The position numbers and the translations under genes were made by a program. Below the pieces are notes generated by a model, which was given only the letters and a program-made list of their open reading frames with translations, had not been told where the DNA came from and searched no databases. From contig DBYR01000009.1 of NCBI GenBank assembly GCA_002310215.1, positions 1 to 48,200 of the forward strand: 48,200 nt of DNA, written 5' to 3'. Positions 1 through 8,529 of the stretch are shown one piece after another (position 1 is the stretch's first letter; every line of letters begins with the position of its first letter). The stretch comes from Bacteroidales bacterium UBA1181. GTDB taxonomy: Bacteria > Bacteroidota > Bacteroidia > Bacteroidales > Paludibacteraceae.

Positions 1-311
1 TCCATCCGGGTTGACCCCTTTTTTTTATCCGTGCCGGAACCCTGCGGCTTGCCCTAAACTCGTGGATGACTAGTTTGTCCGGTTGTCGCCCAACCTCTCC
101 TTGTTTGCCTATATTGTATTGCAGGATAGGAATCCCCACAACTATTTTAACCAAGAAGAGAATGCTCCGATGGCTCTACTTCCCCCTCGTTTTCGCACAT
201 GTGTGTAATTGAACCGATTGATTATTAGGCAGATGTTGTTATACCACCACGGTTTTTTTGTCTCCTCCGTTTATGGGAGACTAGCTAAACCATGCTGTAT
301 CTGAGCTCTAT
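1..311. other. Intergenic region, no gene supported
   Basis: About 310 bases with no recognisable coding region or RNA gene. Reading frames entering from the left edge stop within about 110 bases and match nothing I recognise. Near 7-24 a short GGGT/ACCC hairpin is followed by eight T, which could be a weak plus-strand terminator for a gene left of the window. A perfect 6-bp inverted repeat, GTCTCC and GGAGAC, lies at 260-281 just downstream of the minus-strand gene, but it has no T-tract in either direction. Confidence 0.5.
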
Positions 312-686
312 TTATTGCTGAGGGGTCTTTACCGTCGGCACGATGAACCCGACTACAACCACTCCGATAAGGCAGGCGACCGCCACAATGATTCGTACGC
401 AAAGCTTATCGATGAATAGGGTGATGGACAAGGTGCTCATTACCACCATCATGAGGATCGCCATGATCTTGACGCGGGGCGTCACCCCTTTATTCTTCTC
501 ATAATCACGGATATAAACGCCTAACCATGAGGCCAGGAGTTTCTCCCTCATACGTGGACTGCTCCGGTAGAAGAGCCATGATGCCGCCAGCATGAATGGG
601 GTGGTGGGTAATCCTGGTACGAATATACCTAATGTGCCTAGCCCGACGCATAGCGATCCTATAGCGATGTAAATAATTCTTTTCAT
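312..686 (-). CDS. DUF454 (YbaN-like) inner-membrane protein
   Basis: A 124-residue protein of the DUF454/YbaN family, whose biochemical role is unknown. The N-terminal hydrophobic stretch with GTLGIFVPGLPTTPF, followed by a short cytoplasmic segment and two more membrane segments (about residues 78-120), is the family layout. I start it at the ATG at 684-686 (MKRIIYIAIG). This codon is preceded by TTGAG and gives a normal-length protein; an ATG 32 codons upstream would add residues absent from the family. It is divergent from the DUF1015 gene and appears monocistronic within the window. The family call is by recognition of the proline/glycine motif; no function is inferred. Confidence 0.8.
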   Translation of the reverse strand: MKRIIYIAIGSLCVGLGTLGIFVPGLPTTPFMLAASWLFYRSSPRMREKLLASWLGVYIRDYEKNKGVTPRVKIMAILMMVVMSTLSITLFIDKLCVRIIVAVACLIGVVVVGFIVPTVKTPQQ

Positions 687-895
687 CTCAACTTTTTCTC
701 TCCGCAAAGGTATTACATATATTTGATGAATCGATAGCAAAATATGCGTTTTAAATAGGTTTTCCCATGCCAATGAGTGCATCTGTAAGGATCATTCACT
801 CTTTGTAATTCTTTGCGTAATAATTTAGCAATCATATCTGCCCTATTTCTCAATTAATTCGTACCTTCGCGCATATTTAACTTTTAAGTCTGATC

Positions 896-2143
896 ATGGC
901 AATAGTAAAACCATTCAAGGGCATACGCCCTCCAAAGAATTTAGTAGAGAAAATAGAGAGCCGTCCGTATGATGTGCTCGATTCCGAAGAGGCCCGCGCA
1001 GAGGCCGGAGACAATGAGATGTCCCTTTATCACATCATCAAACCAGAGATAGACTTTCCGGTAGGTACCAGCGAGTACGATCCGCGCGTCTATGAAAAGG
1101 CTGCGGAGAATTTCCAGAAGTTCCAGGACAAGGGATGGCTCGTTCAGGATAACAAAGAGATGTATTACATCTATGCGCAGACGATGAACGGCAAGACCCA
1201 ATATGGTCTCGTCATCGGCGCATACGTGGACGATTATATGACGGGTGTCATCAAGAAACATGAGTTGACCCGCCGCGACAAGGAGGAGGATAGGATGAAG
1301 CATGTGCGCGTGAACAACGCCAACATCGAACCAGTCTTCTTCGCTTACCCGGACAACGCCACATTGGATAGCTTGATCAAGAAATATACCGCCAATACTC
1401 CTGAGTATGATTTCATCGCCCCTATCGATGGCTTCGGACACAAGTTCTGGCTCATTGACCAAGACGCTGACATTAAGACTGTCACGGAGGAGTTCGGCAA
1501 GATGAAGGCGCTCTATATCGCCGATGGACACCACCGTTCCGCCGCAGCCGCTTTGGTGGGTGACGAGAAGCGTCGTCAGAATCCGAACCACAAGGGTGAC
1601 GAGGAGTATAACTACTTCATGGCGGTGGCTTTCCCTGCCAGCCAGTTGACCATCTTGGACTACAATCGTGTCGTGAAGGACTTGAACGGTCTCTCTTCCG
1701 AAGCGTTCTTGCAGGCGCTTTCCAAGAATTTCACGGTGGAGAAGAAGGGCGAGTCGGAGTACAAGCCGAAGGAGCTCCACGAGTTCTCCCTCTATTTGGA
1801 TAAGAACTGGTACAGCCTGAAGGCGAAGCCTGGCACATACGATAACGCAGACCCTATCGGGGTATTGGACGTGAGCATCTCCAGCAAGCTCATCCTCGAC
1901 GAGATATTGGGCATCAAGGACCTTCGTTCCGACAAACGGATCGATTTCGTCGGTGGACTTCGTGGTTTGAAGGAGTTGAAACGTCGTGTGGACAATGGCG
2001 AGATGCGCATGGCTTTGGCCCTCTATCCAGTCTCCATGAAGCAGATCATGGACATCGCCGATAGTGGCAACATCATGCCTCCAAAGGCTACATGGTTCGA
2101 GCCGAAGCTTCGTTCAGGCTTGATCATCCATAAATTGTCATAA
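896..2143 (+). CDS. DUF1015 family protein
   Basis: A 415-residue protein of the DUF1015 family, which opens with the typical MAIVKPFKGIRPP. A central GHKFWLI and YIADGHHRSAAA segment (about residues 180-220) is the most conserved part of the family and looks like a nucleotide or phosphate site, although no activity is established as far as I know. In many Bacteroidales this gene sits next to serC and serA; here its left neighbour is a divergent DUF454 gene, so that context is not visible. A possible -7 box, TACCTTCG, lies at 862-869. A strong rho-independent terminator follows the stop, so the gene is probably monocistronic. Confidence 0.85.
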   Translation: MAIVKPFKGIRPPKNLVEKIESRPYDVLDSEEARAEAGDNEMSLYHIIKPEIDFPVGTSEYDPRVYEKAAENFQKFQDKGWLVQDNKEMYYIYAQTMNGKTQYGLVIGAYVDDYMTGVIKKHELTRRDKEEDRMKHVRVNNANIEPVFFAYPDNATLDSLIKKYTANTPEYDFIAPIDGFGHKFWLIDQDADIKTVTEEFGKMKALYIADGHHRSAAAALVGDEKRRQNPNHKGDEEYNYFMAVAFPASQLTILDYNRVVKDLNGLSSEAFLQALSKNFTVEKKGESEYKPKELHEFSLYLDKNWYSLKAKPGTYDNADPIGVLDVSISSKLILDEILGIKDLRSDKRIDFVGGLRGLKELKRRVDNGEMRMALALYPVSMKQIMDIADSGNIMPPKATWFEPKLRSGLIIHKLS

Positions 2144-2162
2144 ACAAAATATTGGATAAGGC

Positions 2163-2200
2163 AAAGGCGGTTCATCTCGCAAAGAGGTGGACCGCCTTTT
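2163..2200 (+). terminator. Rho-independent terminator after the DUF1015 gene
   Basis: A 16-bp stem (2163-2178 with 2184-2199, two G-U pairs, 5-base loop) closes on AAAGGCGG/CCGCCTTT and runs into T residues. It lies 20 bases after the DUF1015 stop codon. Confidence 0.85.
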
Positions 2201-2280
2201 ACTGTTATGGGTGTATGCGTTTCGAGGGGCCGATGGACAAAAAGTTGCCTGTCCTATAGCGTCTTGTGGCTGGATTTATT

Positions 2281-2288
2281 TACCTTTG
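2281..2288 (+). promoter_or_regulatory. -7 promoter element for the flippase-GT2 pair
   Basis: TACCTTTG fits the Bacteroidota TAnnTTTG -7 consensus and lies 40 bases before the flippase start. No TTTG -33 box is seen at the usual 19-21 base spacing. Confidence 0.5.
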
Positions 2289-2327
2289 CGTTTGTTCTAT
2301 GGTGATATATAACTAATCAATTCATTC

Positions 2328-3881
2328 ATGTCCAAAGAATCCAGGGTAAAAAAGTCGCTGTTAAACATGAAGGTGAACCTCGTCGCGTACTTTGTGACGA
2401 TTGTCGTCTCCTTCTTCACCCGGAAAATCTTCCTTGACCAATTGGGGGATGAATTCATCGGACTCACTACCACGGTCAATAGTCTTTTGGCCTTCTTGAA
2501 CTTGGCGGAGTTAGGTGTGGGCGCCTCGATCGCCTATTTCCTCTACAGACCTTTGTATGACGATGACAAGGGGAAGATTAACGAAATCATCTCCATCATG
2601 GGGTATCTGTACCGTATGATCGGTCTGTTTATTCTTTGTGCGGGTATTATCCTATCCCTATTCCTTCCCTTCTTCTTCAAGGGGACGCAGCAGTCATGGT
2701 TCATCGTCTACTACTGTTTCTATGGGCAACTTGTCTGTTCATTAATCGGTTATTTTTTTAATTATAAGGCTAATACGATTTTCAATGCGGACCAGCGGCA
2801 GTATCTGGTCAATGGCTACTTCCAATTGTCGCAGATTCTATGTACCCTCATACAGATGGTCCTTGCCTTGTATACCAACAGTTGTGCCCTCTATATCACC
2901 ATCTCCATCATCTTCGCCATCGTGAACAGCGTCATACTGAACTGGAAATTCGACAAGGTCTATCCATGGGTGGAGGCCAACTATGCCTTGGGGAAGCGGG
3001 CGATCAAGTGGCACTCGGAGATCATCCAGTATGTCAAACGGGTATTTGTACACCAAATCGGAGGCTTCATCAACAACAGTGTGATGCCCCTCATCGTTTA
3101 TGCCTATGCTTCTTTGTCGATGGTCACCTTCTACGGCAACTATACGCTCATTAACTCGAAGATCAGCCAGTTGGTCAACGCCGCCTTTTCGGGCACGAAT
3201 GCGGGCATCGGCAATCTAATCGCGGAGGGTGATTCGACGCGCATCTACAGTTGTTACAAGGAGCTTTTTTCCATTAAGTTCTTTGCGGTGCTCTATCTCT
3301 CCATCTGTTTGGTGTACCTCAATTCGGACTTCGTGGCGGTATGGTTAGGTGAGAAGTATGTCTTGGAACCCCTCATCGTCGCTCTGATCTGTGCCGATTT
3401 CTGTCTCAATCTGTTGCGTGACACCACCGAACAGTACCTCAATGGCTATGGCCTGAAGGCGGATGTCTGGGTGCCGATATGCAGAATCGTCTCCCTTTTG
3501 TTTGTCGTTGGGGCTGGAAAGGTGTGGGGACTTGTCGGAATATTGGCTGTTCCCGTGGCTGTTCAGTTGCTCCTCATGCATGTCTGGAAACCCTATTACC
3601 TCTATCGGGACGGATTTAAGGAGTCTTTTGTAAAATATGTGAAGTTGTTGTGCGCCAACGCATTGCCCTTTTTGTTAGCTTTCTTCGCCACGAAATGGGT
3701 AATCTCCTTTTGGGGTGTGTCGGATGGGCTGACTACGACATGGAGCGCCTTTCTTGTCAAGAGCCTTTCATTCTGTGCGGTTCTTCTGTTCCTTTCCGCT
3801 CTCTTCTCCTACGCCATGTCGGAGGGCATACGTAGCTTCGTTCAGAGGGTGAAGGAGAGTATCCATCATAAAAAGCAGTGA
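2328..3881 (+). CDS. Polysaccharide flippase (Wzx/MATE-like)
   Basis: A 517-residue polytopic membrane protein of the polysaccharide-transporter (Wzx/RfbX-like, MOP superfamily) type. These proteins flip lipid-linked glycan units across the inner membrane. The N-terminus has a short basic cytoplasmic segment followed by VNLVAYFVTIVVSFFTR, and hydrophobic segments continue through the protein (about 12-14). The pattern GLTTTVNSLLAFLNLAELGVG in the first quarter is characteristic of the subfamily found in Bacteroidales surface-glycan loci. The stop codon is followed two bases later by the ATG of a GT2 gene, so the two are almost certainly one transcript. No other glycan-locus genes adjoin, so the substrate cannot be inferred. 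Confidence 0.85.
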   Translation: MSKESRVKKSLLNMKVNLVAYFVTIVVSFFTRKIFLDQLGDEFIGLTTTVNSLLAFLNLAELGVGASIAYFLYRPLYDDDKGKINEIISIMGYLYRMIGLFILCAGIILSLFLPFFFKGTQQSWFIVYYCFYGQLVCSLIGYFFNYKANTIFNADQRQYLVNGYFQLSQILCTLIQMVLALYTNSCALYITISIIFAIVNSVILNWKFDKVYPWVEANYALGKRAIKWHSEIIQYVKRVFVHQIGGFINNSVMPLIVYAYASLSMVTFYGNYTLINSKISQLVNAAFSGTNAGIGNLIAEGDSTRIYSCYKELFSIKFFAVLYLSICLVYLNSDFVAVWLGEKYVLEPLIVALICADFCLNLLRDTTEQYLNGYGLKADVWVPICRIVSLLFVVGAGKVWGLVGILAVPVAVQLLLMHVWKPYYLYRDGFKESFVKYVKLLCANALPFLLAFFATKWVISFWGVSDGLTTTWSAFLVKSLSFCAVLLFLSALFSYAMSEGIRSFVQRVKESIHHKKQ

Positions 3882-3883
3882 TT

Positions 3884-4798
3884 ATGAGTAACTATAAATA
3901 TACCGTCATCATACCCCATTACAACATTCCTGACCTGCTCATGCGTTGTTTGGGAAGCATTCCCGTAAGAGAGGAGATTCAGGTCATTGTGGTGGATGAT
4001 TGCAGTCCGGACGCCAGTACGTACAGGGAGAGGTACCCAGAGTTGTCCCGTCCCTATCTGGAGTATTACCAAACTCCACAGGGTGGCAGTGCGGGGAGGG
4101 CGAGGAACCTCGGGCTTGGGCACGCCATGGGGAAGTGGATCCTCTTCATGGATGCGGACGACCTGTTTGAAGATAATCTCTATGGACTTTTGGAGGACAA
4201 TATGGAGGAGGATGCCGACATTGTGTTCTTTAGCCATAGGAGCGTTATGAGCGACGACCTGAGCCAACCCGCCGACAGGAATTTCTACCAGTACCTTTTT
4301 GACGACTATAAGGAGAGTGGCTCGTCCGACAAGTTGCGGTACGATTTCTACTCCCTTTGGGGGAAGGTTTTCAATCGTGCTTTTGTGGAGCGTAATAACA
4401 TCCGTTGCAGTGAGACGATGTATTCGAACGATGTCCTCTTCTCGTTTGTGGCTGGTCATCTCGCCGGCAAGGTGCAGGTGGTGGGTCACCCCCTTTATAT
4501 CGTCACGCAGAGAAGCGGTTCGTTGGCGTCGAGCCAGTTTTCGGACAAGGTGATGACATTGAGGGAGTGTGAGGATAGGCTGGATGTCGCCCTCAAGGTG
4601 GTGCGGATGACCCGCAAGTACGATATACCCGTCAAGAAAGACCAGTATCTGGAGTTATCAAGGGCGATGAGACAGCACTATCCTGTTCGTTATTTGTTGT
4701 TGATGGCGCGGTTGTTTGTGACCGACCCTAAGACGTTCATGGTTTTCCTACGTCGTGATTGTCGCACATTTGTCCGTGTGTTGAAGCGGTCCGAATAG
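3884..4798 (+). CDS. Glycosyltransferase family 2
   Basis: A 304-residue GT2 (GT-A fold) glycosyltransferase. The N-terminal YTVIIPHYNIPDLLMRCL and VVDDCSPD (about residues 4-40) form the nucleotide-sugar half, and LFMDADD supplies the metal-binding DxD around residue 88. I use the ATG at 3884; an in-frame GTG at 3878 would overlap the flippase stop. The tight coupling to the flippase suggests that it extends the glycan moved by that transporter, but donor and acceptor are unknown. Confidence 0.85.
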   Translation: MSNYKYTVIIPHYNIPDLLMRCLGSIPVREEIQVIVVDDCSPDASTYRERYPELSRPYLEYYQTPQGGSAGRARNLGLGHAMGKWILFMDADDLFEDNLYGLLEDNMEEDADIVFFSHRSVMSDDLSQPADRNFYQYLFDDYKESGSSDKLRYDFYSLWGKVFNRAFVERNNIRCSETMYSNDVLFSFVAGHLAGKVQVVGHPLYIVTQRSGSLASSQFSDKVMTLRECEDRLDVALKVVRMTRKYDIPVKKDQYLELSRAMRQHYPVRYLLLMARLFVTDPKTFMVFLRRDCRTFVRVLKRSE

Positions 4799-4836
4799 TT
4801 CTTGTGGATTCGTGTATCGTTTGTTACGATTTTTAT

Positions 4837-4844
4837 TATATTTG
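4837..4844 (+). promoter_or_regulatory. -7 promoter element for the 4869 gene
   Basis: TATATTTG matches the TAnnTTTG -7 consensus and lies 24 bases before the start codon at 4869. A TTTG at 4820-4823 is only 13 bases upstream, too close for a standard -33 box. Confidence 0.45.
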
Positions 4845-4868
4845 TATTCAAACAATAATAAGTAAGAA

Positions 4869-5453
4869 ATGGCAATATTCGTTATTCTTTTTTTCACGTC
4901 GCTTTTTTGCTTCGTATCACTTATTTTGACCATTATAGGAGGTGTGAAAAAGATCAAAAAGCTTCTATATGGAGGGATTGCGGGTTTCTTCGTGTTTGGT
5001 ATCGCCACTGTGGTGATAACGGCATGTTCGGTTGTTAAAGTAGTGGAATCGGTTACCACGGAGGATGTGGCGGAGGCCGCTGGTGAGGTGAGCGAGCATG
5101 GTGGCAAGATCGCCGGCAAGGTGGTGAAAGGCACGGTGACCGGCATGGCCAATGAATTGGAGGAGGAGTCGATTAAGATCGATTCGTCGGTCGTGGAAGC
5201 CGGTATTGTCGTCAATCACTGTGAGAACCTCACAATCGGGGAGCGGGTCTCCATTTACCTCGATTTCACGAAGGATTTTGAGGGTGTCATGAAGCTTTAC
5301 GCCTATGATGTGAACGATAAGAAGCAAGGTGTGGCATCGGACAGCATCCATGTTCAGGCGGGGGATGAGGGCACGTATGTTTTTGACTTCAATGGTGGAT
5401 TCAACTCGGGGTTTAGCGGCTATTACAAATTGGTCGCCATTCCTGCGCGATAG
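4869..5453 (+). CDS. Hypothetical two-TM membrane protein with C-terminal extracytoplasmic domain
   Basis: A 194-residue protein that I do not recognise. Residues 3-24 and about 34-53 are hydrophobic membrane segments separated by a basic turn (VKKIKK). A region rich in Val, Glu and Gly follows (about 55-100, possibly helical), and the last 85 residues look like a beta-sandwich (GERVSIYLDF, MKLYAYDV, GTYVFDFNG, YYKLVAIP). The layout suggests a membrane-anchored protein with a C-terminal domain outside the cytoplasm. It has its own -7 box and no operon partner, and no function is inferred. Confidence 0.7.
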   Translation: MAIFVILFFTSLFCFVSLILTIIGGVKKIKKLLYGGIAGFFVFGIATVVITACSVVKVVESVTTEDVAEAAGEVSEHGGKIAGKVVKGTVTGMANELEEESIKIDSSVVEAGIVVNHCENLTIGERVSIYLDFTKDFEGVMKLYAYDVNDKKQGVASDSIHVQAGDEGTYVFDFNGGFNSGFSGYYKLVAIPAR

Positions 5454-5521
5454 AGAATAGAAATTATTACTTGCTCTTTTAAAAATGATGTGATTTTTAA
5501 GCGTACCTAAATTTTTTTAAT

Positions 5522-5529
5522 TATATTTG
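5522..5529 (+). promoter_or_regulatory. -7 promoter element for the rhodanese-like lipoprotein gene
   Basis: TATATTTG fits the -7 consensus and lies 52 bases upstream of the start codon at 5582. The upstream region is T-rich, without a clear -33 box. Confidence 0.45.
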
Positions 5530-5581
5530 CCCCATTAGGTTAAATATTTACTAACGGGTTATATAATAGGAGATTATCAAG

Positions 5582-6046
5582 ATGAGAAAAGTTAGATTAA
5601 TTTTTTTAGCAGTTATTGGAATATGTATGGCCGGGTTCGTTTCCTGCAGTAGCAGCGGGAATGGTTCCGACGAGTTGTGTGACCATAGGAAGGCAGATCC
5701 TCAGCCGTTTTTCACTTTCTTGGAGAAGCAGACCGCGCAACATATAGTTGACTATCGTTCTGAGGAGGATTTCGCCAAAGGACATATTCAGGGTGCCATT
5801 AACATACCGGCTTCCGTTAAGGATTTGGACGGAGCCCATGGGGAATGTGCATACGTGAAAAAAGTGTTGCAGAGTTTTAACTTTGATACGGAAACCCCTC
5901 TGTTCGTCTATGGAGGCAAGGACGCTTTCGGAACAAAAGGTATGGCTGTCCCTGGGCAGTTGGCCTGCAAGTTCAAAGTTGTGACGCTCCTCATTGGTGG
6001 CTATGATGAATGGGTGAAAGAGGGATTGCCTACATCCGTGGAATAA
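5582..6046 (+). CDS. Rhodanese-like lipoprotein lacking the catalytic cysteine
   Basis: A 154-residue exported lipoprotein: the signal peptide ends in GFVSC, with Cys22 as the predicted lipid attachment site. Residues about 45-150 form a rhodanese-homology domain (HIVDYRSEEDFAKGHIQGAINIP, then a strand LFVYGG, and GGYDEWVKEGLP at the end). In active rhodaneses the strand leads into a Cys-x-x-G-x-R loop. Here the equivalent reads GGKDAFGTKG, with Gly111 in the cysteine position, so sulfurtransferase activity is unlikely; a binding role is possible. A second rhodanese lipoprotein at 26707-27078 keeps the cysteine. A terminator follows 25 bases after the stop. Confidence 0.8.
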   Translation: MRKVRLIFLAVIGICMAGFVSCSSSGNGSDELCDHRKADPQPFFTFLEKQTAQHIVDYRSEEDFAKGHIQGAINIPASVKDLDGAHGECAYVKKVLQSFNFDTETPLFVYGGKDAFGTKGMAVPGQLACKFKVVTLLIGGYDEWVKEGLPTSVE

Positions 6047-6070
6047 TAATTTTTAATTGAGGATATGGGA

Positions 6071-6096
6071 AGGGTGTCCGATCGGGCACCCTTTTT
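6071..6096 (+). terminator. Rho-independent terminator after the rhodanese-like lipoprotein gene
   Basis: AGGGTGTCCG pairs with CGGGCACCCT (one G-U pair) and is followed by TTTTT. Confidence 0.85.
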
Positions 6097-6186
6097 CGTG
6101 TTTATGTGCGTGATGGACAGAAGCATGATTTATGGGTAAACTGTCGGAAACAAATCCGAGCGCATCGTTCTTTATTAAATTTTATC

Positions 6187-6194
6187 TATCTTTG
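6187..6194 (+). promoter_or_regulatory. -7 promoter element for the DUF4254-GT9 operon
   Basis: TATCTTTG matches the Bacteroidota -7 consensus exactly and ends 17 bases before the start codon at 6212. The -33 position is T-rich but has no TTTG. Confidence 0.55.
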
Positions 6195-6211
6195 CGGAAA
6201 AATTTGTAGAT

Positions 6212-6817
6212 ATGAGTTTCAGTGAGGAGGCAAATAAGTTGTTCGACGCTACGGTTGTCGATTACCATAAGACAGATGATGTGGATGCTCCCATGAAGAA
6301 TCCTTATCCGGCACAGACCATTGAGTGCGTGTTGTATGTCAAGAATTGGATCGATACTGTTCAATGGCACTTGGAGGATATCATCAGGAATCCTGAAATC
6401 GACCCTGTGGAGGCTTTGTCCATCAAACGTAGAATCGATAAATCGAACCAGGACAGAACCGATTTGGTCGAGCGCATCGACAGCTATTTCTTGGAGAAGT
6501 ATTCGTCGGTTACGGCTAAGCCGACCGCCGTCATCAACACGGAGAGTCCCGCTTGGGCCATCGACCGCCTCTCCATCTTAGCATTGAAGATTTACCACAT
6601 GCGCAAGGAGGTGGAGAGAACCGATGTTTCGGCCGACCATATATCCTCCTGCCAAAAGAAGTTGGACATCCTTTTGGAACAGCGCGTGGACCTCTCCTCC
6701 GCTATCGACCAACTCATCAAGGACATCGAGAATGGAGATCGTTACATGAAGGTGTATAGGCAGATGAAAATGTATAACGACCCTAATTTGAACCCAATCC
6801 TCTACGGAAGGAAATAA
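6212..6817 (+). CDS. DUF4254 domain protein
   Basis: A 201-residue, soluble, mostly helical protein of the DUF4254 family, recognisable from its N-terminus (FDATVVDYHKTDDVD, NPYPAQTIECVLYVKNWIDTVQWHLEDIIRNPEIDP) and from the heavily charged helices that follow. No function is known. It stops five bases before a GT9 glycosyltransferase, a pairing that recurs in Bacteroidota, so it may act with that enzyme in lipopolysaccharide core assembly; that is inference from context. It has no signal peptide or membrane segment. Confidence 0.85.
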   Translation: MSFSEEANKLFDATVVDYHKTDDVDAPMKNPYPAQTIECVLYVKNWIDTVQWHLEDIIRNPEIDPVEALSIKRRIDKSNQDRTDLVERIDSYFLEKYSSVTAKPTAVINTESPAWAIDRLSILALKIYHMRKEVERTDVSADHISSCQKKLDILLEQRVDLSSAIDQLIKDIENGDRYMKVYRQMKMYNDPNLNPILYGRK

Positions 6818-6822
6818 ATGCT

Positions 6823-7869
6823 ATGGGGGCGAGGAAGAATCTTTTGGTCATGAGGCTTTCCGCTATGGGAGACGTGGCGATGACAGTTCCTGTTATCGCC
6901 TCTTTTTTGCGTGCCTATCCCGAGATGGGCGTCATCATGCTTTCCACGCCCCGCCTCTCTTCCTTGTTCGAAGGAATGGAGCGTGTGACGTTCTTCCCTG
7001 TCGACACGAAAAAAACTTATAAGGGCGTTTCGGGCATGGTCAAGCTCTTCCGGAAGATCAAGCGTGACTACTCGTTCGAGAAGATGATAGACCTTCACGA
7101 CGTGATTCGCAGCAAGGAACTTAGGCTCATGGTTAGAATGTCCGGGAAAAAAGCCTATGTCATCGATAAGGGCAGGGCTGAGAAGCGTATGCTTGTGTCG
7201 CCCCAACAGAAGGAGAAGAGACAGCTCAAGTCGTCGTTTCAACGCTACCTCGACGTGTTTGAGGCCGCGGGTTATCCCTTCTCGATAGATTTCAGTGGAC
7301 TGATGTCGAAGGATGCCCCTTTGCCGGAAAAGATCACCAGGGAGATTGGGTCGGGAGCCCTCCATCGCCTTGCCATCGCACCTTTCGCACAACATGTGGG
7401 CAAGATACTGCCTTTGGAGAAGACGGAGCAGGTTGTCGCCCATTATGCGGGGCGGGGCGATACGCAGATCCTGCTCTTCGGCGGGGGAAAGGCGGAGACG
7501 GACGTGTTCGACGCTTGGACGGGCAAATATCCCAATACGCTCTCTGTGGCGGGTAAGTTCACCCTCCTTGAGGAGATTCAGGTCTTGAATCATTGTGACG
7601 CGCTGCTCTCCATGGACTCCGCCAATATGCATCTCGCTTCGTTGGTGAACACGCCTGTCGTCTCCATTTGGGGCGCGACCCATCCGTACGCCGGGTTCTA
7701 TGGCTATGGACAGGACCCTTCGGATGCGGTTCAACTCGATATGCCTTGTCGCCCTTGTTCCATTTACGGCAAAAAACCATGTGCGACAAATAATTATGCT
7801 TGTCTGAATGGAATATCTATAGATTTGATAATCAATAAAATAGACAAACACCTCGAAAAAAAAAGATAG
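6823..7869 (+). CDS. Glycosyltransferase family 9 (heptosyltransferase-like)
   Basis: A 348-residue GT9 enzyme related to ADP-heptose:LPS heptosyltransferases such as WaaF/RfaF. The N-terminal NLLVMRLSAMGDVAMTVPVI and the C-terminal nucleotide-binding half (LLFGGGKAETDVF, about 215-230; LSMDSANMHLASLVNTPVVSIWGATHP, about 265-290) are family signatures. Four cysteines cluster near the end (CRPCSIYGKKPC and a further Cys). It probably adds a sugar to the inner LPS core on the cytoplasmic face. It is co-transcribed with the DUF4254 gene. The exact donor sugar cannot be told from sequence. Confidence 0.88.
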   Translation: MGARKNLLVMRLSAMGDVAMTVPVIASFLRAYPEMGVIMLSTPRLSSLFEGMERVTFFPVDTKKTYKGVSGMVKLFRKIKRDYSFEKMIDLHDVIRSKELRLMVRMSGKKAYVIDKGRAEKRMLVSPQQKEKRQLKSSFQRYLDVFEAAGYPFSIDFSGLMSKDAPLPEKITREIGSGALHRLAIAPFAQHVGKILPLEKTEQVVAHYAGRGDTQILLFGGGKAETDVFDAWTGKYPNTLSVAGKFTLLEEIQVLNHCDALLSMDSANMHLASLVNTPVVSIWGATHPYAGFYGYGQDPSDAVQLDMPCRPCSIYGKKPCATNNYACLNGISIDLIINKIDKHLEKKR

Positions 7870-7895
7870 TGGGAGGCAGAAAAAGTTATTAACAA

Positions 7896-7926
7896 TTTGA
7901 AATATCGGATAAAAAGTCTATCTTTG
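7896..7926 (+). promoter_or_regulatory. rpmH promoter, full -33/-7 Bacteroidota type
   Basis: TTTG at 7896-7899 and TATCTTTG at 7919-7926 are separated by 19 bases, the best match to the Bacteroidota sigma-ABfr consensus in the window. The initiation site is expected around 7933, about 50 bases before rpmH. Confidence 0.8.
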
Positions 7927-7982
7927 CAATCCGATTTTGGGAGTTAAAAATTGAATAATATAAATAATAATAATACACGGCA

Positions 7983-8141
7983 ATGAAAAGAACATTTCAA
8001 CCCTCTATTAGGAAGAGAAAGAACAAGCATGGTTTCCGTTCAAGAATGGAGACTGCTAACGGACGCAGAGTATTGGCATCCCGCAGGGCGCATGGCAGAA
8101 AGAAGCTTACGGTTTCTGACGAGTATGCTGTAAAGAGATAA
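7983..8141 (+). CDS. rpmH: 50S ribosomal protein L34 (bL34)
   Basis: A 52-residue, very basic protein that reads MKRTFQPSIRKRKNKHGFRS, then RMETANGRRVLASRRAHGRK and a short acidic-basic tail. This is the bL34 signature almost word for word. The protein binds 23S rRNA in the large subunit. It is short enough to be missed by ORF callers. It has a consensus promoter upstream and a strong terminator 26 bases after its stop, so it is a single-gene unit. The C-terminal extension KLTVSDEYAVKR is a few residues longer than in enterobacteria, which is usual for this phylum. Confidence 0.97.
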   Translation: MKRTFQPSIRKRKNKHGFRSRMETANGRRVLASRRAHGRKKLTVSDEYAVKR

Positions 8142-8167
8142 TATTTCTCTGAAACAAAGTAAGGCAT

Positions 8168-8198
8168 AAGGCGCATCGTTTGGTGCGCCTTAATTTTT
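8168..8198 (+). terminator. Rho-independent terminator after rpmH
   Basis: AAGGCGCA (8168-8175) pairs perfectly with TGCGCCTT (8184-8191), followed by TTTTT at 8194-8198. Confidence 0.88.
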
Positions 8199-8211
8199 AA
8201 TTACAAGGAAG

Positions 8212-8391
8212 ATGGATCAATTACCGGAAGACATCAACATGTTGCTCAGTTTCGTGAACATGAAGCTGCGGGACGAGTATGAGAGCTTGGACGAGCTGTG
8301 TGGCGCGATGGATGTGGATAAAGTATGGCTGGTCGGACGGCTCGCCACCGCAGGGTTCGAATATAGCGAGCAGAAGAACAGGTTCTGGTAG
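8212..8391 (+). CDS. DUF4250 domain protein
   Basis: A 59-residue protein with the DUF4250 pattern: LPEDINMLLSFVNMKLRDEY, then SLDELC, a helical segment, and a C-terminal GFEYSEQKNRFW. These small proteins are widespread in Bacteroidota and Firmicutes, and their function is unknown. The start ATG at 8212 is preceded by AAGGAAG, a reasonable ribosome binding site. The gene lies just behind the rpmH terminator, so it may depend on readthrough or on a promoter that I did not find. Confidence 0.85.
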   Translation: MDQLPEDINMLLSFVNMKLRDEYESLDELCGAMDVDKVWLVGRLATAGFEYSEQKNRFW

Positions 8392-8499
8392 AGACATACA
8401 TGCCGCGCCGTTGCGAATCATGTGTCACGGCATATCGTCGGACAGGCAAAATTTCGTTATTTTACCTCCCGAACGGTGCCTAAAAGAGAAAATTTATCG

Positions 8500-8507
8500 T
8501 ATTTTTG
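8500..8507 (+). promoter_or_regulatory. -7 promoter element for the PASTA-RluD operon
   Basis: TATTTTTG fits TAnnTTTG. It would start transcription near 8514, which rules out the longer open frame beginning at 8422 and supports a start codon at 8521 or 8530. Confidence 0.5.
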
Positions 8508-8529
8508 TGGAAAATATAATATGGTTCCT

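Noticed and set aside
1..311. Possible structural RNA at the left edge
   Set aside because: Searched by eye for RNase P, SRP, tmRNA and tRNA consensus elements and found none.
941..1780. Long minus-strand ORF inside the DUF1015 gene
   Set aside because: Shadow of the opposite strand; the plus-strand protein is clearly a known family.
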